Notes: generated by a model from the sequence alone, not told the origin. Positions 52,436-61,563 are shown, numbered from the stretch's first letter. The stretch is DNA of 64,000 nt from Chitinophaga niastensis (GCF_003014755.1 NZ_PYAW01000003.1:62001-126000), one strand, 5' to 3'. Numbers and translations are program-made.

Positions 52436-52443
52436 TAACTTTG
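52436..52443 (+). promoter_or_regulatory. Candidate -7 box of the tonB gene
   Basis: TAACTTTG, a full TAnnTTTG match, 28 nt upstream of the ATG at 52472; no clear -33 element. Confidence 0.55.
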
Positions 52444-52471
52444 ACCCAATCTAGCGCTCAATAAGGCTATC

Positions 52472-53359
52472 ATGGAGGAGAAAAACGGTAAAAAAAATAT
52501 TCAGGCATTAGGTGTTACCATCGGCGTACATGCGCTGCTGTTAGTGGCCCTTTTATTTACCGGTTTTTCTGCACCACCCCCACTACCTGATCAGGATCTT
52601 GGGATGGAAGTAAATCTCGGTACCTCCGATAGTGGTATGGGAGATATACAACCACTGAATCCTAATCCTCCCAGTGCGGCCGCGCCAGAACCGGCAGCAG
52701 CCGAGACTCCTGCTACCGCTGCAAAAGTCAACAGCGAACCACAACAGGATATTGCTACACAGGATGAAGAAGATGCACCGGAAATAAAAAAGCCGGAGAA
52801 GCCTGTGGAGAAACCAAAAGAGCTGCCTAAGAAACTGGAACCCAAACCGGTTAAGCCAACAAAAAAAACCACAGAAGCGCCACCAAAACCTGCTGCACCA
52901 GCGCCTAAGCCTAAAGCCGTATTTTCCGGCGGTACCGGCAACAGTGCAAACAGTGGTAATGGCGCCAATGGTGCTAATAACTCCACCGGTGAAGGAAATA
53001 CCGGTAAACCAGGTGACCGCGGACAAATTGGCGGCGATCCTAACGCCAAAGGATATACGGGCGGCGGATTGGGTGGTGGTCGCTCAGACTTTCATCTCAA
53101 CGGAAGAAATCTTATTGGTAGACCTCAGGTAACCTACGACGGTACTGAAACAGGTTATGTGGCCATCAATATAAAAGTAGATCAACAAGGGAATGTTACT
53201 TCTGCTACATTTAGTATGAGAGGTTCTACTATCAGCAACCCACAGCTGATAGAGATTGCGAAAAAAGCTGCCAGAAGCGGACAATTAAAATATAATGCCA
53301 ATCCGGACGCACCCGAAGAACAATTCGGAACTGTGCGTTTCTTTTTTAAAGCAGAATAA
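52472..53359 (+). CDS. TonB-like energy transducer
   Basis: The 295-residue protein has one N-terminal membrane helix (residues 12-31, 'GVTIGVHALLLVALLFTGF'). A long periplasmic proline/alanine/lysine-rich region with repeated P-K and E-K pairs (about 60-150) is followed by a glycine/asparagine-rich spacer ('GNSANSGNGANGANN'). The C-terminal TonB-type beta domain is 'TGYVAINIKVDQQGNVTSATF', then 'IAKKAARSGQLKYN'. It should couple an ExbB/ExbD motor to outer-membrane receptors. exbB and exbD are not in the window, so it is a single gene here; folC follows two genes later. Confidence 0.88.
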   Translation: MEEKNGKKNIQALGVTIGVHALLLVALLFTGFSAPPPLPDQDLGMEVNLGTSDSGMGDIQPLNPNPPSAAAPEPAAAETPATAAKVNSEPQQDIATQDEEDAPEIKKPEKPVEKPKELPKKLEPKPVKPTKKTTEAPPKPAAPAPKPKAVFSGGTGNSANSGNGANGANNSTGEGNTGKPGDRGQIGGDPNAKGYTGGGLGGGRSDFHLNGRNLIGRPQVTYDGTETGYVAINIKVDQQGNVTSATFSMRGSTISNPQLIEIAKKAARSGQLKYNANPDAPEEQFGTVRFFFKAE

Positions 53360-53531
53360 ATATTTATTGAAATTTTGTGATGTGACATAATACAGCGGAA
53401 TAGTGCCGTTGAAACAGAAACTCTATTTAAAAACATTTAAAGTTCCTACATCTTCCCTACCTATGAATCGAGGAGCAAATAAGCGCGGCATTTCTGCGTT
53501 ATTACGAGAAACCTATTTTTCATTGCCAACA

Positions 53532-54977
53532 ATGATGGTGAATATTAACCGAATACTTTTTAGCACCGCAGTATTGCTATTGCTGGCGAATATTGCCATG
53601 GCACAAACCTTTGCAGGTTACCATACCAGTACCTACGCAGGTATTTATGGTGTATTTTCCAACCCGGCCAGTGCTGCCGGCTATCGTTACAAATGGGATG
53701 TAAATATTATCGGCGTCAATATCAATGCAGGTAATACTTATGTAAGCGCTCCCAAATCGACGCTTTTTCATCCTTCAGATACGATGAAACTTAACCGTGA
53801 TTATTTCCTGGATGAGGGTGCCAACCGCAAACAAAATGGTTGGGAAATGGCGGAGATAGTATTGCCATCTGTATTGTATGCTATTGACGACAAACAATCC
53901 CTTTCTTTTGTATGGCGTATGCGCACCAGCAGCAATGCCGGAAATATTACCACTCCCATTGCTAATTTCTTTGGTGTAAATTTTCCTAATAACAGTTATG
54001 TCGGTAAAGATCTCAATATACCTAATATCCGTGTTGCTTCACATATGTGGCACGAGCTGGGATTGAGCTATGCCCGCGTAATAAAAGAAAGTTATAGCAG
54101 TCGCTGGAAAGCAGGCATTACCGTAAAATTATTGAGTGGCGTGGCCGCCGGCTATGCAGCGGTGAAAGATGTTAACTTTCATCTCAGCACCAGGCGGGAT
54201 GCTACTATCAGTAGTGGCGAAATGTATTATGCATATAGCAAAGAACTCGACAACTGGCAAACATCCCCCACCAGCAATTTAAAAATATTAAATAATAACG
54301 GGGTAGGCGCAGATATCGGGGTAATCTATGAATACCGCCCGGATAACGGTGGCTTCGGTAAATATGATCATTCCGATGCCGATGATTATAAACTACGTAT
54401 AGGCGTTTCCATTACCGATATAGGCAAGATTAAATATGCCAAAGGAGCCAATAATACGGACCTTAGCCTGGTAAAGGATAATATAAATCCTAACGACCTT
54501 ACTTATAAAAAGAAAGAAAGCCTGAAGCAGTATGCTGCCCGGTTAAACAAATATTTCACGCCGTTGGCGTCGGGACCGGATTTTAGTATGGAACTGCCTA
54601 CAGCATTGAATCTCATGGGCGACTATAATATTGATAGTCGCTTTTTTGTAAGTGCTAATGCAGTTATTGCTCTCAATGCAGGCAAAAGGAATATTACCAA
54701 AACCTCCGCCATGACACAGGTGATGGTTACACCCCGTTATGAAACAACCATGTTTGGTGCTTATCTTCCACTGGTGATTAATCATAACGGTCAGGCAGAT
54801 GCCGGTGTAGGCATACGTGTAGGCCCATTGGTGTTAGGCTCTTACACTATTTTTACCAACCTTTTTGAAAGACGTATCGATCATGCTGATGCTTTCGTAG
54901 CTTTGCGGTTAAATTCAAGTATGTTTGACCGGACGCATAAGCAAAAGAAGCTGGGGTGCCCGGTTAATAATTATTAA
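53532..54977 (+). CDS. DUF5723 outer-membrane-type protein
   Basis: The 481-residue protein has a signal peptide (cleavage near 'AMA-QT') followed by 'FAGYHTSTYAGIYGVFSNPAS', a typical opening for DUF5723 and related PorP/porin-like Bacteroidota proteins. The rest alternates short hydrophobic strands with aromatic ends, consistent with a beta-barrel. Function unknown. I chose ATG 53532 because it places the signal peptide at the N-terminus; a longer in-frame start at 53403 would add 43 residues with no signal-like pattern. Repeat A5 lies just downstream. Confidence 0.82.
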   Translation: MMVNINRILFSTAVLLLLANIAMAQTFAGYHTSTYAGIYGVFSNPASAAGYRYKWDVNIIGVNINAGNTYVSAPKSTLFHPSDTMKLNRDYFLDEGANRKQNGWEMAEIVLPSVLYAIDDKQSLSFVWRMRTSSNAGNITTPIANFFGVNFPNNSYVGKDLNIPNIRVASHMWHELGLSYARVIKESYSSRWKAGITVKLLSGVAAGYAAVKDVNFHLSTRRDATISSGEMYYAYSKELDNWQTSPTSNLKILNNNGVGADIGVIYEYRPDNGGFGKYDHSDADDYKLRIGVSITDIGKIKYAKGANNTDLSLVKDNINPNDLTYKKKESLKQYAARLNKYFTPLASGPDFSMELPTALNLMGDYNIDSRFFVSANAVIALNAGKRNITKTSAMTQVMVTPRYETTMFGAYLPLVINHNGQADAGVGIRVGPLVLGSYTIFTNLFERRIDHADAFVALRLNSSMFDRTHKQKKLGCPVNNY

Positions 54978-54980
54978 ATT

Positions 54981-55071
54981 AATTACGAATTACGAATGGC
55001 GAATTACGGATCGAAGCCATTTTCGCTTACAACCGTAATTCGCCATTCGTAATTGTAATTGTAATTTACAA
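54981..55071. repeat. Family A palindromic repeat, copy A5
   Basis: ATTACGAATGGCGAATTACG is matched by CGTAATTCGCCATTCGTAAT on the other arm. The variant word ATGGCG is compensated as CGCCAT, against TTGCG in A3 and TTGGG in A4. An imperfect centre and extra TAATTG words follow. It lies between the DUF5723 gene and folC on the plus strand and ends 2 nt before the folC ATG. Confidence 0.93.
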
Positions 55072-55073
55072 TT

Positions 55074-56363
55074 ATGGACGCTTACAAAGCTACATTAGAA
55101 TACCTGTATGCGAGATTGCCCATGTTTACCAAAGTGGGCGCCAGCGCTTATAAAACAGACCTGCACAACACCGTTTCGTTATTGGAACTGCTGAACAATC
55201 CACAACATACTTTCAAAACGATACATGTTGCAGGTACAAATGGTAAAGGTTCCTGCAGTCATATGCTGGCAGCTATTTTCCAGCAGGCAGGTTATAAAAC
55301 AGGCTTATACACCTCTCCACACCTGCTTGATTTCAGAGAGCGGATCAGGATTAACGGACAAGTGGTATCCGAAGATTTTGTGATCAGTTTTACCGATCAG
55401 ATGCGGCCACATATTGAAACCATACAACCTTCTTTCTTTGAGCTCACCGTGGCCATGGCTTTCCGGTATTTCCAACAGGAAGCGGTGGATATTGCTATTA
55501 TTGAAACAGGGCTTGGTGGCCGGTTAGACAGCACCAATGTAATTACCCCGGAATTATCGCTGATCACCAATATCAGTTATGATCATAAAAATATTTTAGG
55601 CGATACACTGCCACAAATTGCAGGCGAAAAAGCAGGCATCATCAAAGCAGGTGTACCGGTTGTAATCAGCGAAACACAGTCTGAAACGCAGGATGTATTT
55701 ATCAATACTGCCGCAGCTTTACAAGCGCCCATACATTTTGCCGATCAGGAATGGATGGCAGATGGCAGCAACATTACCCAAACACACCTGGAACTAACGT
55801 TGCTGAATACACGCCAGCAACAAATGCAACATATCCGGTTAGATCTGAACGGACAATACCAGGAAAAAAACGTGATGGGCGTTTTATCTTCCGTAAAAAT
55901 ATTACAGCAAAAAGGATGGCATATTACTGCTGAACATATTACTACTGCACTCGCTCATGTAAAAAAGCTCACCGGCTTAAGAGGCCGCTGGGACATCATC
56001 CAACAGCATCCGCTGACAGTAATGGACGTAGGTCATAATGAAGCCGGCATCAGAGAAGTGATGGAACAACTGCACCATGTCAACTATCAGCAATTACATA
56101 TCGTAGTAGGATTTGTGAAAGATAAGGAAGTGGAAAAAGTGTTGCCACTTTTCCCTACTACGGCTCATTATTATTTCTGTAAAGCACAGATCCCCCGTGC
56201 AATGGACGAAGTAGCTCTGGCTGAAATGGCCACCGCCAGCGGGTTACAGGGACGTCCTTATGCATCTGTACAGGCAGCCTTTCAGGCAGCCAAACAACAT
56301 GCACAGCCAGATGATATGATCCTGATTTGTGGTAGTTTCTTTATTGTGGCAGAAGTGATGTAG
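55074..56363 (+). CDS. folC: Folylpolyglutamate synthase / dihydrofolate synthase
   Basis: FolC adds glutamate to dihydropteroate and to folates. The 429-residue protein has the Mur-ligase fold: P-loop 'VAGTNGKGSCSHMLA' (about residues 52-66), 'SPHLLDFRERIRINGQ', 'ETGLGGRLDSTNVI', 'NISYDHKNILGDT' and a C-terminal domain with 'VMDVGHNEAGI' and 'LICGSFFIVAEV'. Length and the S-P-H-L motif fit FolC. Repeat A5 fills the gap before the start, so the start signals are set by repeat sequence. The convergent NUDIX gene ends 1 nt after its stop. Confidence 0.95.
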   Translation: MDAYKATLEYLYARLPMFTKVGASAYKTDLHNTVSLLELLNNPQHTFKTIHVAGTNGKGSCSHMLAAIFQQAGYKTGLYTSPHLLDFRERIRINGQVVSEDFVISFTDQMRPHIETIQPSFFELTVAMAFRYFQQEAVDIAIIETGLGGRLDSTNVITPELSLITNISYDHKNILGDTLPQIAGEKAGIIKAGVPVVISETQSETQDVFINTAAALQAPIHFADQEWMADGSNITQTHLELTLLNTRQQQMQHIRLDLNGQYQEKNVMGVLSSVKILQQKGWHITAEHITTALAHVKKLTGLRGRWDIIQQHPLTVMDVGHNEAGIREVMEQLHHVNYQQLHIVVGFVKDKEVEKVLPLFPTTAHYYFCKAQIPRAMDEVALAEMATASGLQGRPYASVQAAFQAAKQHAQPDDMILICGSFFIVAEVM

Positions 56364-56364
56364 G

Positions 56365-56922
56365 TTATTTCATCGCCATTTTACCCAGGTGCAGCAAGGC
56401 GTAGAAGATACAGGTAGTATGCAGACTATGAACTATCTTGTTATCGAGTACAAGTTGCTGCAGCTCTTCCAGTGGCATCACTACCACCTCTATTTCTTCA
56501 CTGTGATCCAGTTGCTGTTCCTTTACTTTTACACCTCCCGTAGCCAGGAACATATGTGTAAAATTATTGCTGGACGCGGTATTAGGTGCAATGCTTCCCA
56601 GCGATACCCATTCTTTAAACTCATACCCGGTTTCTTCCAGCATCTCCCGTTGCATAGCGAATAGCGGAGAAGGGTCTGTATCATCCATAGTACCACCGGG
56701 AATTTCCAGCAATGTTTTACCAATGCCCTGCCGGTATTGACGGATCATGATCACCTGCCCGTCTTCACGTATCGCTACCCCATTCACCCAGTTATTATAT
56801 TCCAGTACATAATAAGGCTCAATGATCTTGCCGGTAGGTGTAAGGCATTTATCTTTGCGTGCAGTTAACCAGTTATCTTTAAAAAGGTATTCTGATGAAA
56901 GTAGCTTCCAGTCCATATTCAT
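56365..56922 (-). CDS. NUDIX hydrolase
   Basis: The 185-residue protein has the NUDIX fold with 'EIPGGTMDDTDPSPLFAMQREMLEETGYEF'. The Nudix box R-E-x-L-E-E-T-G is intact at its catalytic end; the spacing before it is one residue longer than consensus and the first box glutamate is Asp. The upstream region 'YVLEYNNWVNGVAIREDGQVIMIRQYR' resembles ADP-ribose pyrophosphatases. It is a likely ADP-ribose or nucleoside-diphosphate-sugar hydrolase. It is the last gene of a minus-strand trio with a bacillithiol transferase and an ABC ATPase. Confidence 0.9.
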   Translation of the reverse strand: MNMDWKLLSSEYLFKDNWLTARKDKCLTPTGKIIEPYYVLEYNNWVNGVAIREDGQVIMIRQYRQGIGKTLLEIPGGTMDDTDPSPLFAMQREMLEETGYEFKEWVSLGSIAPNTASSNNFTHMFLATGGVKVKEQQLDHSEEIEVVVMPLEELQQLVLDNKIVHSLHTTCIFYALLHLGKMAMK

Positions 56923-56934
56923 AATTTCAATACT

Positions 56935-57462
56935 TTACCAATCCATTCTTTCTTTCAGGCGCAGTATATGCTCCAGGTGATGCTTTCCATGCCATGCGTA
57001 ATTGGCAGCGTGGGTTTTAAGATTAAATTGAGTACCATTGGCCGGATGTACAAATCTGCGCTCCCAGTCGGCAGCAGACAGATGTTTCATCAGGTTAACC
57101 CAGCGGGTATGCAAGGCATGTAACAAGGTAACGGACATATTAATTGGCGTATGCTTCACATCGGGCAGCATTGCCCATGCAGCTTCATCATACGGCTTAA
57201 TAACGGGCAGTTCCTCTGTCAATGCCAGTTTCATGCGGGTATATCCATTCATGTGGCTGTCTGCCAGGTGATGTACTACCTGCGCAACTGTCCAGCCCTC
57301 ATGCCTGTAGGGCGTTTGGAGCTGGTATTCGTCCAGATGCTGTACCGCTATTTCCACTAATGCCGGTAAATAGCCAATGTCTTTGATAAAGCCTTGCAGC
57401 ATATCAGGCGTATAATCCGGCTGTGCTTCAAAGCGACCGATAGGATATTGAAGTGCTTCCAT
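56935..57462 (-). CDS. YfiT/BstA-type bacillithiol transferase (DinB fold)
   Basis: The 175-residue protein (from ATG 57462) begins 'MEALQYPIGRFEAQPDYTPDM', the standard start of the YfiT/BstA group, and keeps the DinB metal histidines ('VAQVVHHLADSH', 'HAANYAWHGKHHLEHI'). BstA joins bacillithiol to electrophiles such as drugs, using a bound divalent metal. With bshB1 in the same window, a bacillithiol-based detoxification route is supported. A start at 57522 would overlap the ABC gene and add an unlikely N-terminus. It lies 16 nt after the ABC ATPase. Confidence 0.88.
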   Translation of the reverse strand: MEALQYPIGRFEAQPDYTPDMLQGFIKDIGYLPALVEIAVQHLDEYQLQTPYRHEGWTVAQVVHHLADSHMNGYTRMKLALTEELPVIKPYDEAAWAMLPDVKHTPINMSVTLLHALHTRWVNLMKHLSAADWERRFVHPANGTQFNLKTHAANYAWHGKHHLEHILRLKERMDW

Positions 57463-57478
57463 AAGTAACAGGAATTTA

Positions 57479-58243
57479 TTATTCTTCGCGTAAGTCTTTA
57501 CCGGTAAGATGAATAAATACATCTTCCAGGTTTGCTTTTTTTACTTCTTTGGCTCTTTCAAAACCTTGTGATACCAGTTGATCTATCAATGCATCCGGCG
57601 AGTCTATGGCGATAATGCGGCCACTGTCTACAATAGCACACCTATCACACAGGAATTCGGCTTCATCCATATAATGCGTCGTGATTACTACAGTAGTTCC
57701 CTGCTCACGCACTTGCTGGATCAGGTCCCACAGATTACGTCGTGCCTGCGGATCCAGACCGGTAGTGGGTTCATCCAGGAAAATTATTTTAGGCTTGTTG
57801 ATGAGTGTGGTAGCAATGGAAAAACGTTGCTTTTGTCCGCCGGAAAGCTCTTTGAACTTCGCTTTGGCCTTATCTTCCAGGTTAAACATACCCAGTAGTT
57901 TCATTGGCTGAACGGGTTGATTATACAAGCCGCCGAACATCTCAATCAGCTCTACCAGGTGAAGACCCGGATAATAACCGGAGCTTTGCAACTGTACACC
58001 GATGATCTTTTTTATATTATTAGGGTCTTTGTCCAGATCAAAACCACCTACGGTGACTTTCCCTTCTGTTTTGTCCCTTAAAGTTTCAATAATCTCCAGG
58101 GTTGTGGATTTACCGGCACCATTAGGCCCCAGCAGGCCAAAGATCTCTCCTTCATACACCTCAAAGCTGATACCCTTTACCGCGGTAAACTCCCCATATT
58201 TTTTAACCAGGTTATTTACCTCAATGATCTTTTTCTTTTCCAT
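57479..58243 (-). CDS. ABC transporter ATP-binding protein (DrrA-like)
   Basis: The 254-residue ATPase has Walker A 'GLLGPNGAGKSTT', Q-loop 'VQLQSSGYYPGL', signature 'ELSGGQKQR', Walker B 'IIFLDEPTTGLDP' and H-loop 'ITTHYMDE'. The C-terminal 'GFERAKEVKKANLEDVFIHLTGKDL' is typical of CcmA/DrrA-type export ATPases. No membrane permease gene is adjacent, so its partner must be elsewhere or lost. It is first of the trio with bstA and the NUDIX gene; repeat C2 lies upstream. Confidence 0.94.
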   Translation of the reverse strand: MEKKKIIEVNNLVKKYGEFTAVKGISFEVYEGEIFGLLGPNGAGKSTTLEIIETLRDKTEGKVTVGGFDLDKDPNNIKKIIGVQLQSSGYYPGLHLVELIEMFGGLYNQPVQPMKLLGMFNLEDKAKAKFKELSGGQKQRFSIATTLINKPKIIFLDEPTTGLDPQARRNLWDLIQQVREQGTTVVITTHYMDEAEFLCDRCAIVDSGRIIAIDSPDALIDQLVSQGFERAKEVKKANLEDVFIHLTGKDLREE

Positions 58244-58285
58244 GCCGCCAAATTACATAAAGAATTGCGAATTCTGAATTTGTGG

Positions 58286-58491
58286 AGGGAAGGCCTTCGG
58301 CCTTTGTCTTTTCTTTAGCAGGATTAGATTGATTTAGATGATTATCCTGATTTTATTTTCTGCTATAAAATATTTGCATCTCTATACAATAAGCTTTTAG
58401 AAAATTAGTATAGATGAATGATTAAAAAGAAAAGAAATCAGAAAAATCAGTCTAATCCTGCTAAAGAAAAGACAAAGGCCGAAGGCCTTAA
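58286..58491. repeat. Family C repeat, copy C2
   Basis: AAGGCCTTCGGCCTTTG-type ends with 39-bp perfect outer arms (58290-58328 against 58451-58489), then imperfect inner pairing (GATTA words) around a centre containing CTTTTAGAAAAT, as in C1. About 205 bp. It lies between the ABC ATPase and CAP-domain genes on minus and could also end the CAP transcript. A short AATTGCGAATT remnant of family A precedes it at 58262-58278. Confidence 0.9.
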
Positions 58492-58494
58492 AAT

Positions 58495-58983
58495 CTAGTG
58501 TTTTATAAATACCTGCGTAAAGAAGGTGAGTCTTCCTTTCTCTGCAGTACCGATGCCGATGAGGTTATAGTCGCCCAGCATGTTTTTGCGGTGACCCGGG
58601 CTTTTGATCCATCCGTCTACTACGGATTCAGCGTCCAGGGTGCCATAGGCCACGTTTTCAGCGGCAGCACCTACGCGTCCCATTTTTTTGGATACATTGG
58701 CTACACGGTCTTCAAATCCTTCGTGTCCAAAGCCAGTGCTACCATTGGCCATATCGCGGCTATGGCGGCGTGCCTGCTGGCTGATGGTTTCATCCAGCTG
58801 CAAAGGCTTCAGCCCATGGGATTGGCGGAACTTATTGGTGTAGTACAGGATCTGTTCATCCATACTACCACCCGCGGTACTGCTGTCTGCCTTGCCGGTG
58901 GCACGTGAACACGCACTTACCTGGAATACAGCAAACATGGCAATCAATAACGCTAAGATCCTGCGGTTTTTCAAAATCAACAT
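58495..58983 (-). CDS. CAP-domain (SCP/PR-1) lipoprotein
   Basis: The 162-residue lipoprotein has a lipobox at 'FQVSAC' (Cys25) and a CAP/SCP domain: 'EQILYYTNKFRQSHGLKPLQLDETISQQARRHSRDMA', then 'GHEGFEDRV', 'AAENVAYG' and 'DGWIKSPGHRKNMLGDYNLIGIG'. Bacterial CAP proteins (YkwD-like) are extracellular or envelope proteins of unclear activity, some with nuclease, protease or lipid-binding roles. The sequence keeps the conserved His and Glu of the CAP cavity. Repeat C2 lies right behind the stop codon. Confidence 0.88.
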   Translation of the reverse strand: MLILKNRRILALLIAMFAVFQVSACSRATGKADSSTAGGSMDEQILYYTNKFRQSHGLKPLQLDETISQQARRHSRDMANGSTGFGHEGFEDRVANVSKKMGRVGAAAENVAYGTLDAESVVDGWIKSPGHRKNMLGDYNLIGIGTAEKGRLTFFTQVFIKH

Positions 58984-59074
58984 AAAATAAAAATGGTTAA
59001 TAATTAAAAATGAATAATACTATAATATGGACTGCTAAAAGCAGACCAGGTTTAGCAACTGTTGTACCAAAAAT

Positions 59075-59123
59075 AAAAACGGTGTACAATGAATATTTTG
59101 TATTCACTACACACCGTTTTTTA
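59075..59123 (-). terminator. Terminator after fbp
   Basis: AAAACGGTGT..AATGAATA pairs with TATTCA..ACACCGTTTT and is followed by T-rich sequence on the minus strand, 17 nt past the fbp stop. Confidence 0.85.
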
Positions 59124-59139
59124 TAATTTATTTTGAAGC

Positions 59140-60150
59140 CTATTTATTGATGATCTGCTTCCAGGTTTCCATCATTTGTTTGGAACCAATGAAAATAGGT
59201 ATCCGCTGATGAAGTTGTACCGGTTTCAGTTCCAGCAGTCGTTGTTTACCATTGGCCATCGCTAACCCACCCGCTTTTTCCATGATAAAAGACATAGGAT
59301 TACACTCATAACAAAGCCTTAAGCGCCCTGCAGGGAATTTACCATACGCAGGGTACATGAAGATCCCGCCCTGGATTAAAGTGCGGTGTATTTCCGCCAC
59401 CATGCAGCCTACGAAACGATGGCGATAGATGCGGTCGTTTTCATTTCTTGCCATGAAATGGTCGATGGACAGACGCGTTTTCTCGTCGTACAAGTGGTAG
59501 TAGCCCACATTTACAGAGAAGATATCGCTGTCCGGCGGGCATTTCAGGTTTGGATGCGACATACAGAACTCACCAATGGATGGGTCCAGTGTGAAGCCCT
59601 GTACGCTGCGACGGGTAGCATACACCATCATAGTAGAAGAACCGTAGATGATATAACCGGCTGCAATTTGTTGTGTGCCGGGCTGCAGGAAGTCCTCCAG
59701 TTCACACTCCGTGCCTTCCGCTGTTAAACGGCGATACACCGAGAAAATAGTCCCGATAGATACATTCACATCAATGTTGCTGGAACCATCCAGGGGGTCC
59801 ATCAGCACTACGTATTTGGATTTTTTGGAATGCTCATCTGTAAAAGGAATGAAATGCTCGTTTTCTTCAGAAGCCACGCCACAGCAGTAGATGCTGGTTT
59901 CCAGCGAATTGATGAACTGCTCATTGGCAAACTCATCGAGCTTTTTAACGGATTCGCCCTGCACATTTGTTTTGCCGGCTTCCCCTAAAATATCAGCAAT
60001 ACCGGCCTTGTTTACTTCAACATTGACCCTTTTGGCTGCCAGTCCGATATCACGAAGTAAACCAGATAACTGGCCGGTTGCACCTGGGTAATTTCTTAAC
60101 TCCTGTATGGTAAATTCATCGAGAGTCATTACTTTTTGCTTGAGATTCAT
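59140..60150 (-). CDS. fbp: Fructose-1,6-bisphosphatase, class I
   Basis: The 336-residue enzyme (from ATG 60150) removes the 1-phosphate of fructose 1,6-bisphosphate in gluconeogenesis. It shows the class I metal motif 'VLMDPLDGSSNIDVNVSIGTIFSVYR' and 'SVQGFTLDPSIGEFCMSHPN'. The C-terminal substrate stretch is 'GGIFMYPAYGKFPAGRLRLCYECNPMSFIMEKAGG'. I chose the start 'MNLKQKVMTLDEF'; an upstream ATG at 60213 adds 21 residues of non-typical sequence. Single-gene unit with a strong terminator. Confidence 0.95.
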   Translation of the reverse strand: MNLKQKVMTLDEFTIQELRNYPGATGQLSGLLRDIGLAAKRVNVEVNKAGIADILGEAGKTNVQGESVKKLDEFANEQFINSLETSIYCCGVASEENEHFIPFTDEHSKKSKYVVLMDPLDGSSNIDVNVSIGTIFSVYRRLTAEGTECELEDFLQPGTQQIAAGYIIYGSSTMMVYATRRSVQGFTLDPSIGEFCMSHPNLKCPPDSDIFSVNVGYYHLYDEKTRLSIDHFMARNENDRIYRHRFVGCMVAEIHRTLIQGGIFMYPAYGKFPAGRLRLCYECNPMSFIMEKAGGLAMANGKQRLLELKPVQLHQRIPIFIGSKQMMETWKQIINK

Positions 60151-60294
60151 AACGCTAGAAGGTTGTACTGGCGAAATTACAGGAATTGGAACAGTTTTTA
60201 ACAGAACTGTCATTTCTTAATAAACAGATTTTAAAACAATTCTAAACTTGCCTTACTTTGCCAAATATTTTTTTAACAGAAGACAAACTATCAT

Positions 60295-61563
60295 ATGAAG
60301 GTTTTCAAGTTTGGTGGCGCAAGTTTAGAAAGTGTTGAACGTATACGGCAGGTGGCGCAAATAGTGCAGTCATTTCCGGACGAAAAACTCCTGATTGTCA
60401 TTTCTGCCATGGCCAAAACTACCAATGAACTGGAAAAAGTAGCACAGAACTATTTCCAGCGCAAACGGGAAATTGCCGCACAATTACTTTATAACGTTGA
60501 ACAACAGCACGTTAATGTAGCTGAAGCGCTCCTCGGCGGTCGGGAACATCCCCTGTTTTTACAACTGCAACAGTTTTTTACCGAAGCCGAATGGACACTG
60601 GGCGAAAAACCAATTCGCACCTATGATTATTACTATGATCAGCTGGTAGGCCTTGGTGAACTGCTCAGCACCGCTATTGTTAGTGCTTACTTCAATACCG
60701 TAGGACTGAACAATACCTGGCTGGATGTAAGAGATATTTTCCGTACAGATGATAATTTCCGTGATGCTAATATAGATTGGGCTTATACCCAAAAACAAGT
60801 GACAGAGAAAGTGGTGCCGTTGTTCAAAATCAACAACATCGTGATTACGCAGGGCTTTATTGGCAGCACCGACCAGAACGAAAGCGTTACCCTTGGCCGC
60901 GAAGGCAGTGACTATTCTGCGGCCGTTTTTGCCAATATGCTGGATGCTGAAAGTCAAACCATCTGGAAAGATGTGGAAGGCCTGAAAAATGCCGACCCCA
61001 AATTGTTTCCCAATACTGTGAATATTCCGGAAATCAGCTATGGAGAAGTAATTGAGATGGCCTATTATGGTGCTCAGGTGATTCACCCCAAAACCATTAA
61101 ACCACTACAGAACAAACAAATTCCATTGCTGGTGAAATGTTTCCTGAACAAGGACCTGCCAGGTACCGTTATTAAAGAAGAAGCAGATGTAAAACAGCTG
61201 CCTCCGATCATTGTACTGAAGAAAAACCAGGTATTACTGAATATTACATCCAAAGACTATTCCTTCATCACTGAAGATAAGATCAGCGATATTTACGAAA
61301 TTTTCCATGCACTGAAGGTGAAAATCAACCTGATGCAAAATGGCGCTATCAACTTTTCCTGCTGTATAGATAATAATCCGGAGAAGATAGAGCTCCTGAT
61401 CAAAACCCTTCACCAAAGCTTTAAGATCGTATATAATGAAGGACTGGAGCTGCTCACGGTTCGTTATTATCAGACCGGGCTGCTGGAAGAGCTCAGCAAT
61501 GGGCATACGATCCTGCTGGAGCAACGCTCTCCCGCCACCATACAGCGTCTCTGGAAAAAATAA
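60295..61563 (+). CDS. Aspartate kinase
   Basis: Aspartokinase makes L-aspartyl phosphate, the first step to lysine, threonine and methionine. The 422-residue monofunctional enzyme has 'MKVFKFGGASLES' (K-F-G-G at residues 5-8), 'TQGFIGSTDQNESVTLGREGSDYSA' and 'VEGLKNADPKLFPNT'. ACT-type regulatory sequence follows ('KNQVLLNITSKDYSFITEDKISDIYEIFHALKVKINLMQNG'). ATG 60295 is 145 nt from the divergent fbp start. Which end product regulates it cannot be read from sequence. Confidence 0.94.
   Translation: MKVFKFGGASLESVERIRQVAQIVQSFPDEKLLIVISAMAKTTNELEKVAQNYFQRKREIAAQLLYNVEQQHVNVAEALLGGREHPLFLQLQQFFTEAEWTLGEKPIRTYDYYYDQLVGLGELLSTAIVSAYFNTVGLNNTWLDVRDIFRTDDNFRDANIDWAYTQKQVTEKVVPLFKINNIVITQGFIGSTDQNESVTLGREGSDYSAAVFANMLDAESQTIWKDVEGLKNADPKLFPNTVNIPEISYGEVIEMAYYGAQVIHPKTIKPLQNKQIPLLVKCFLNKDLPGTVIKEEADVKQLPPIIVLKKNQVLLNITSKDYSFITEDKISDIYEIFHALKVKINLMQNGAINFSCCIDNNPEKIELLIKTLHQSFKIVYNEGLELLTVRYYQTGLLEELSNGHTILLEQRSPATIQRLWKK

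Noticed and set aside
58262..58278. AATTGCGAATTCTGAATT as a sixth full family A copy
   Set aside because: Only one arm fragment is present; it is too short to call more than a remnant.
31436..58491. Repeats as CRISPR arrays or IS ends
   Set aside because: No regularly spaced direct repeats with unique spacers, no cas genes, and no transposase. They are dispersed inverted repeats, so I list them as repeats only.
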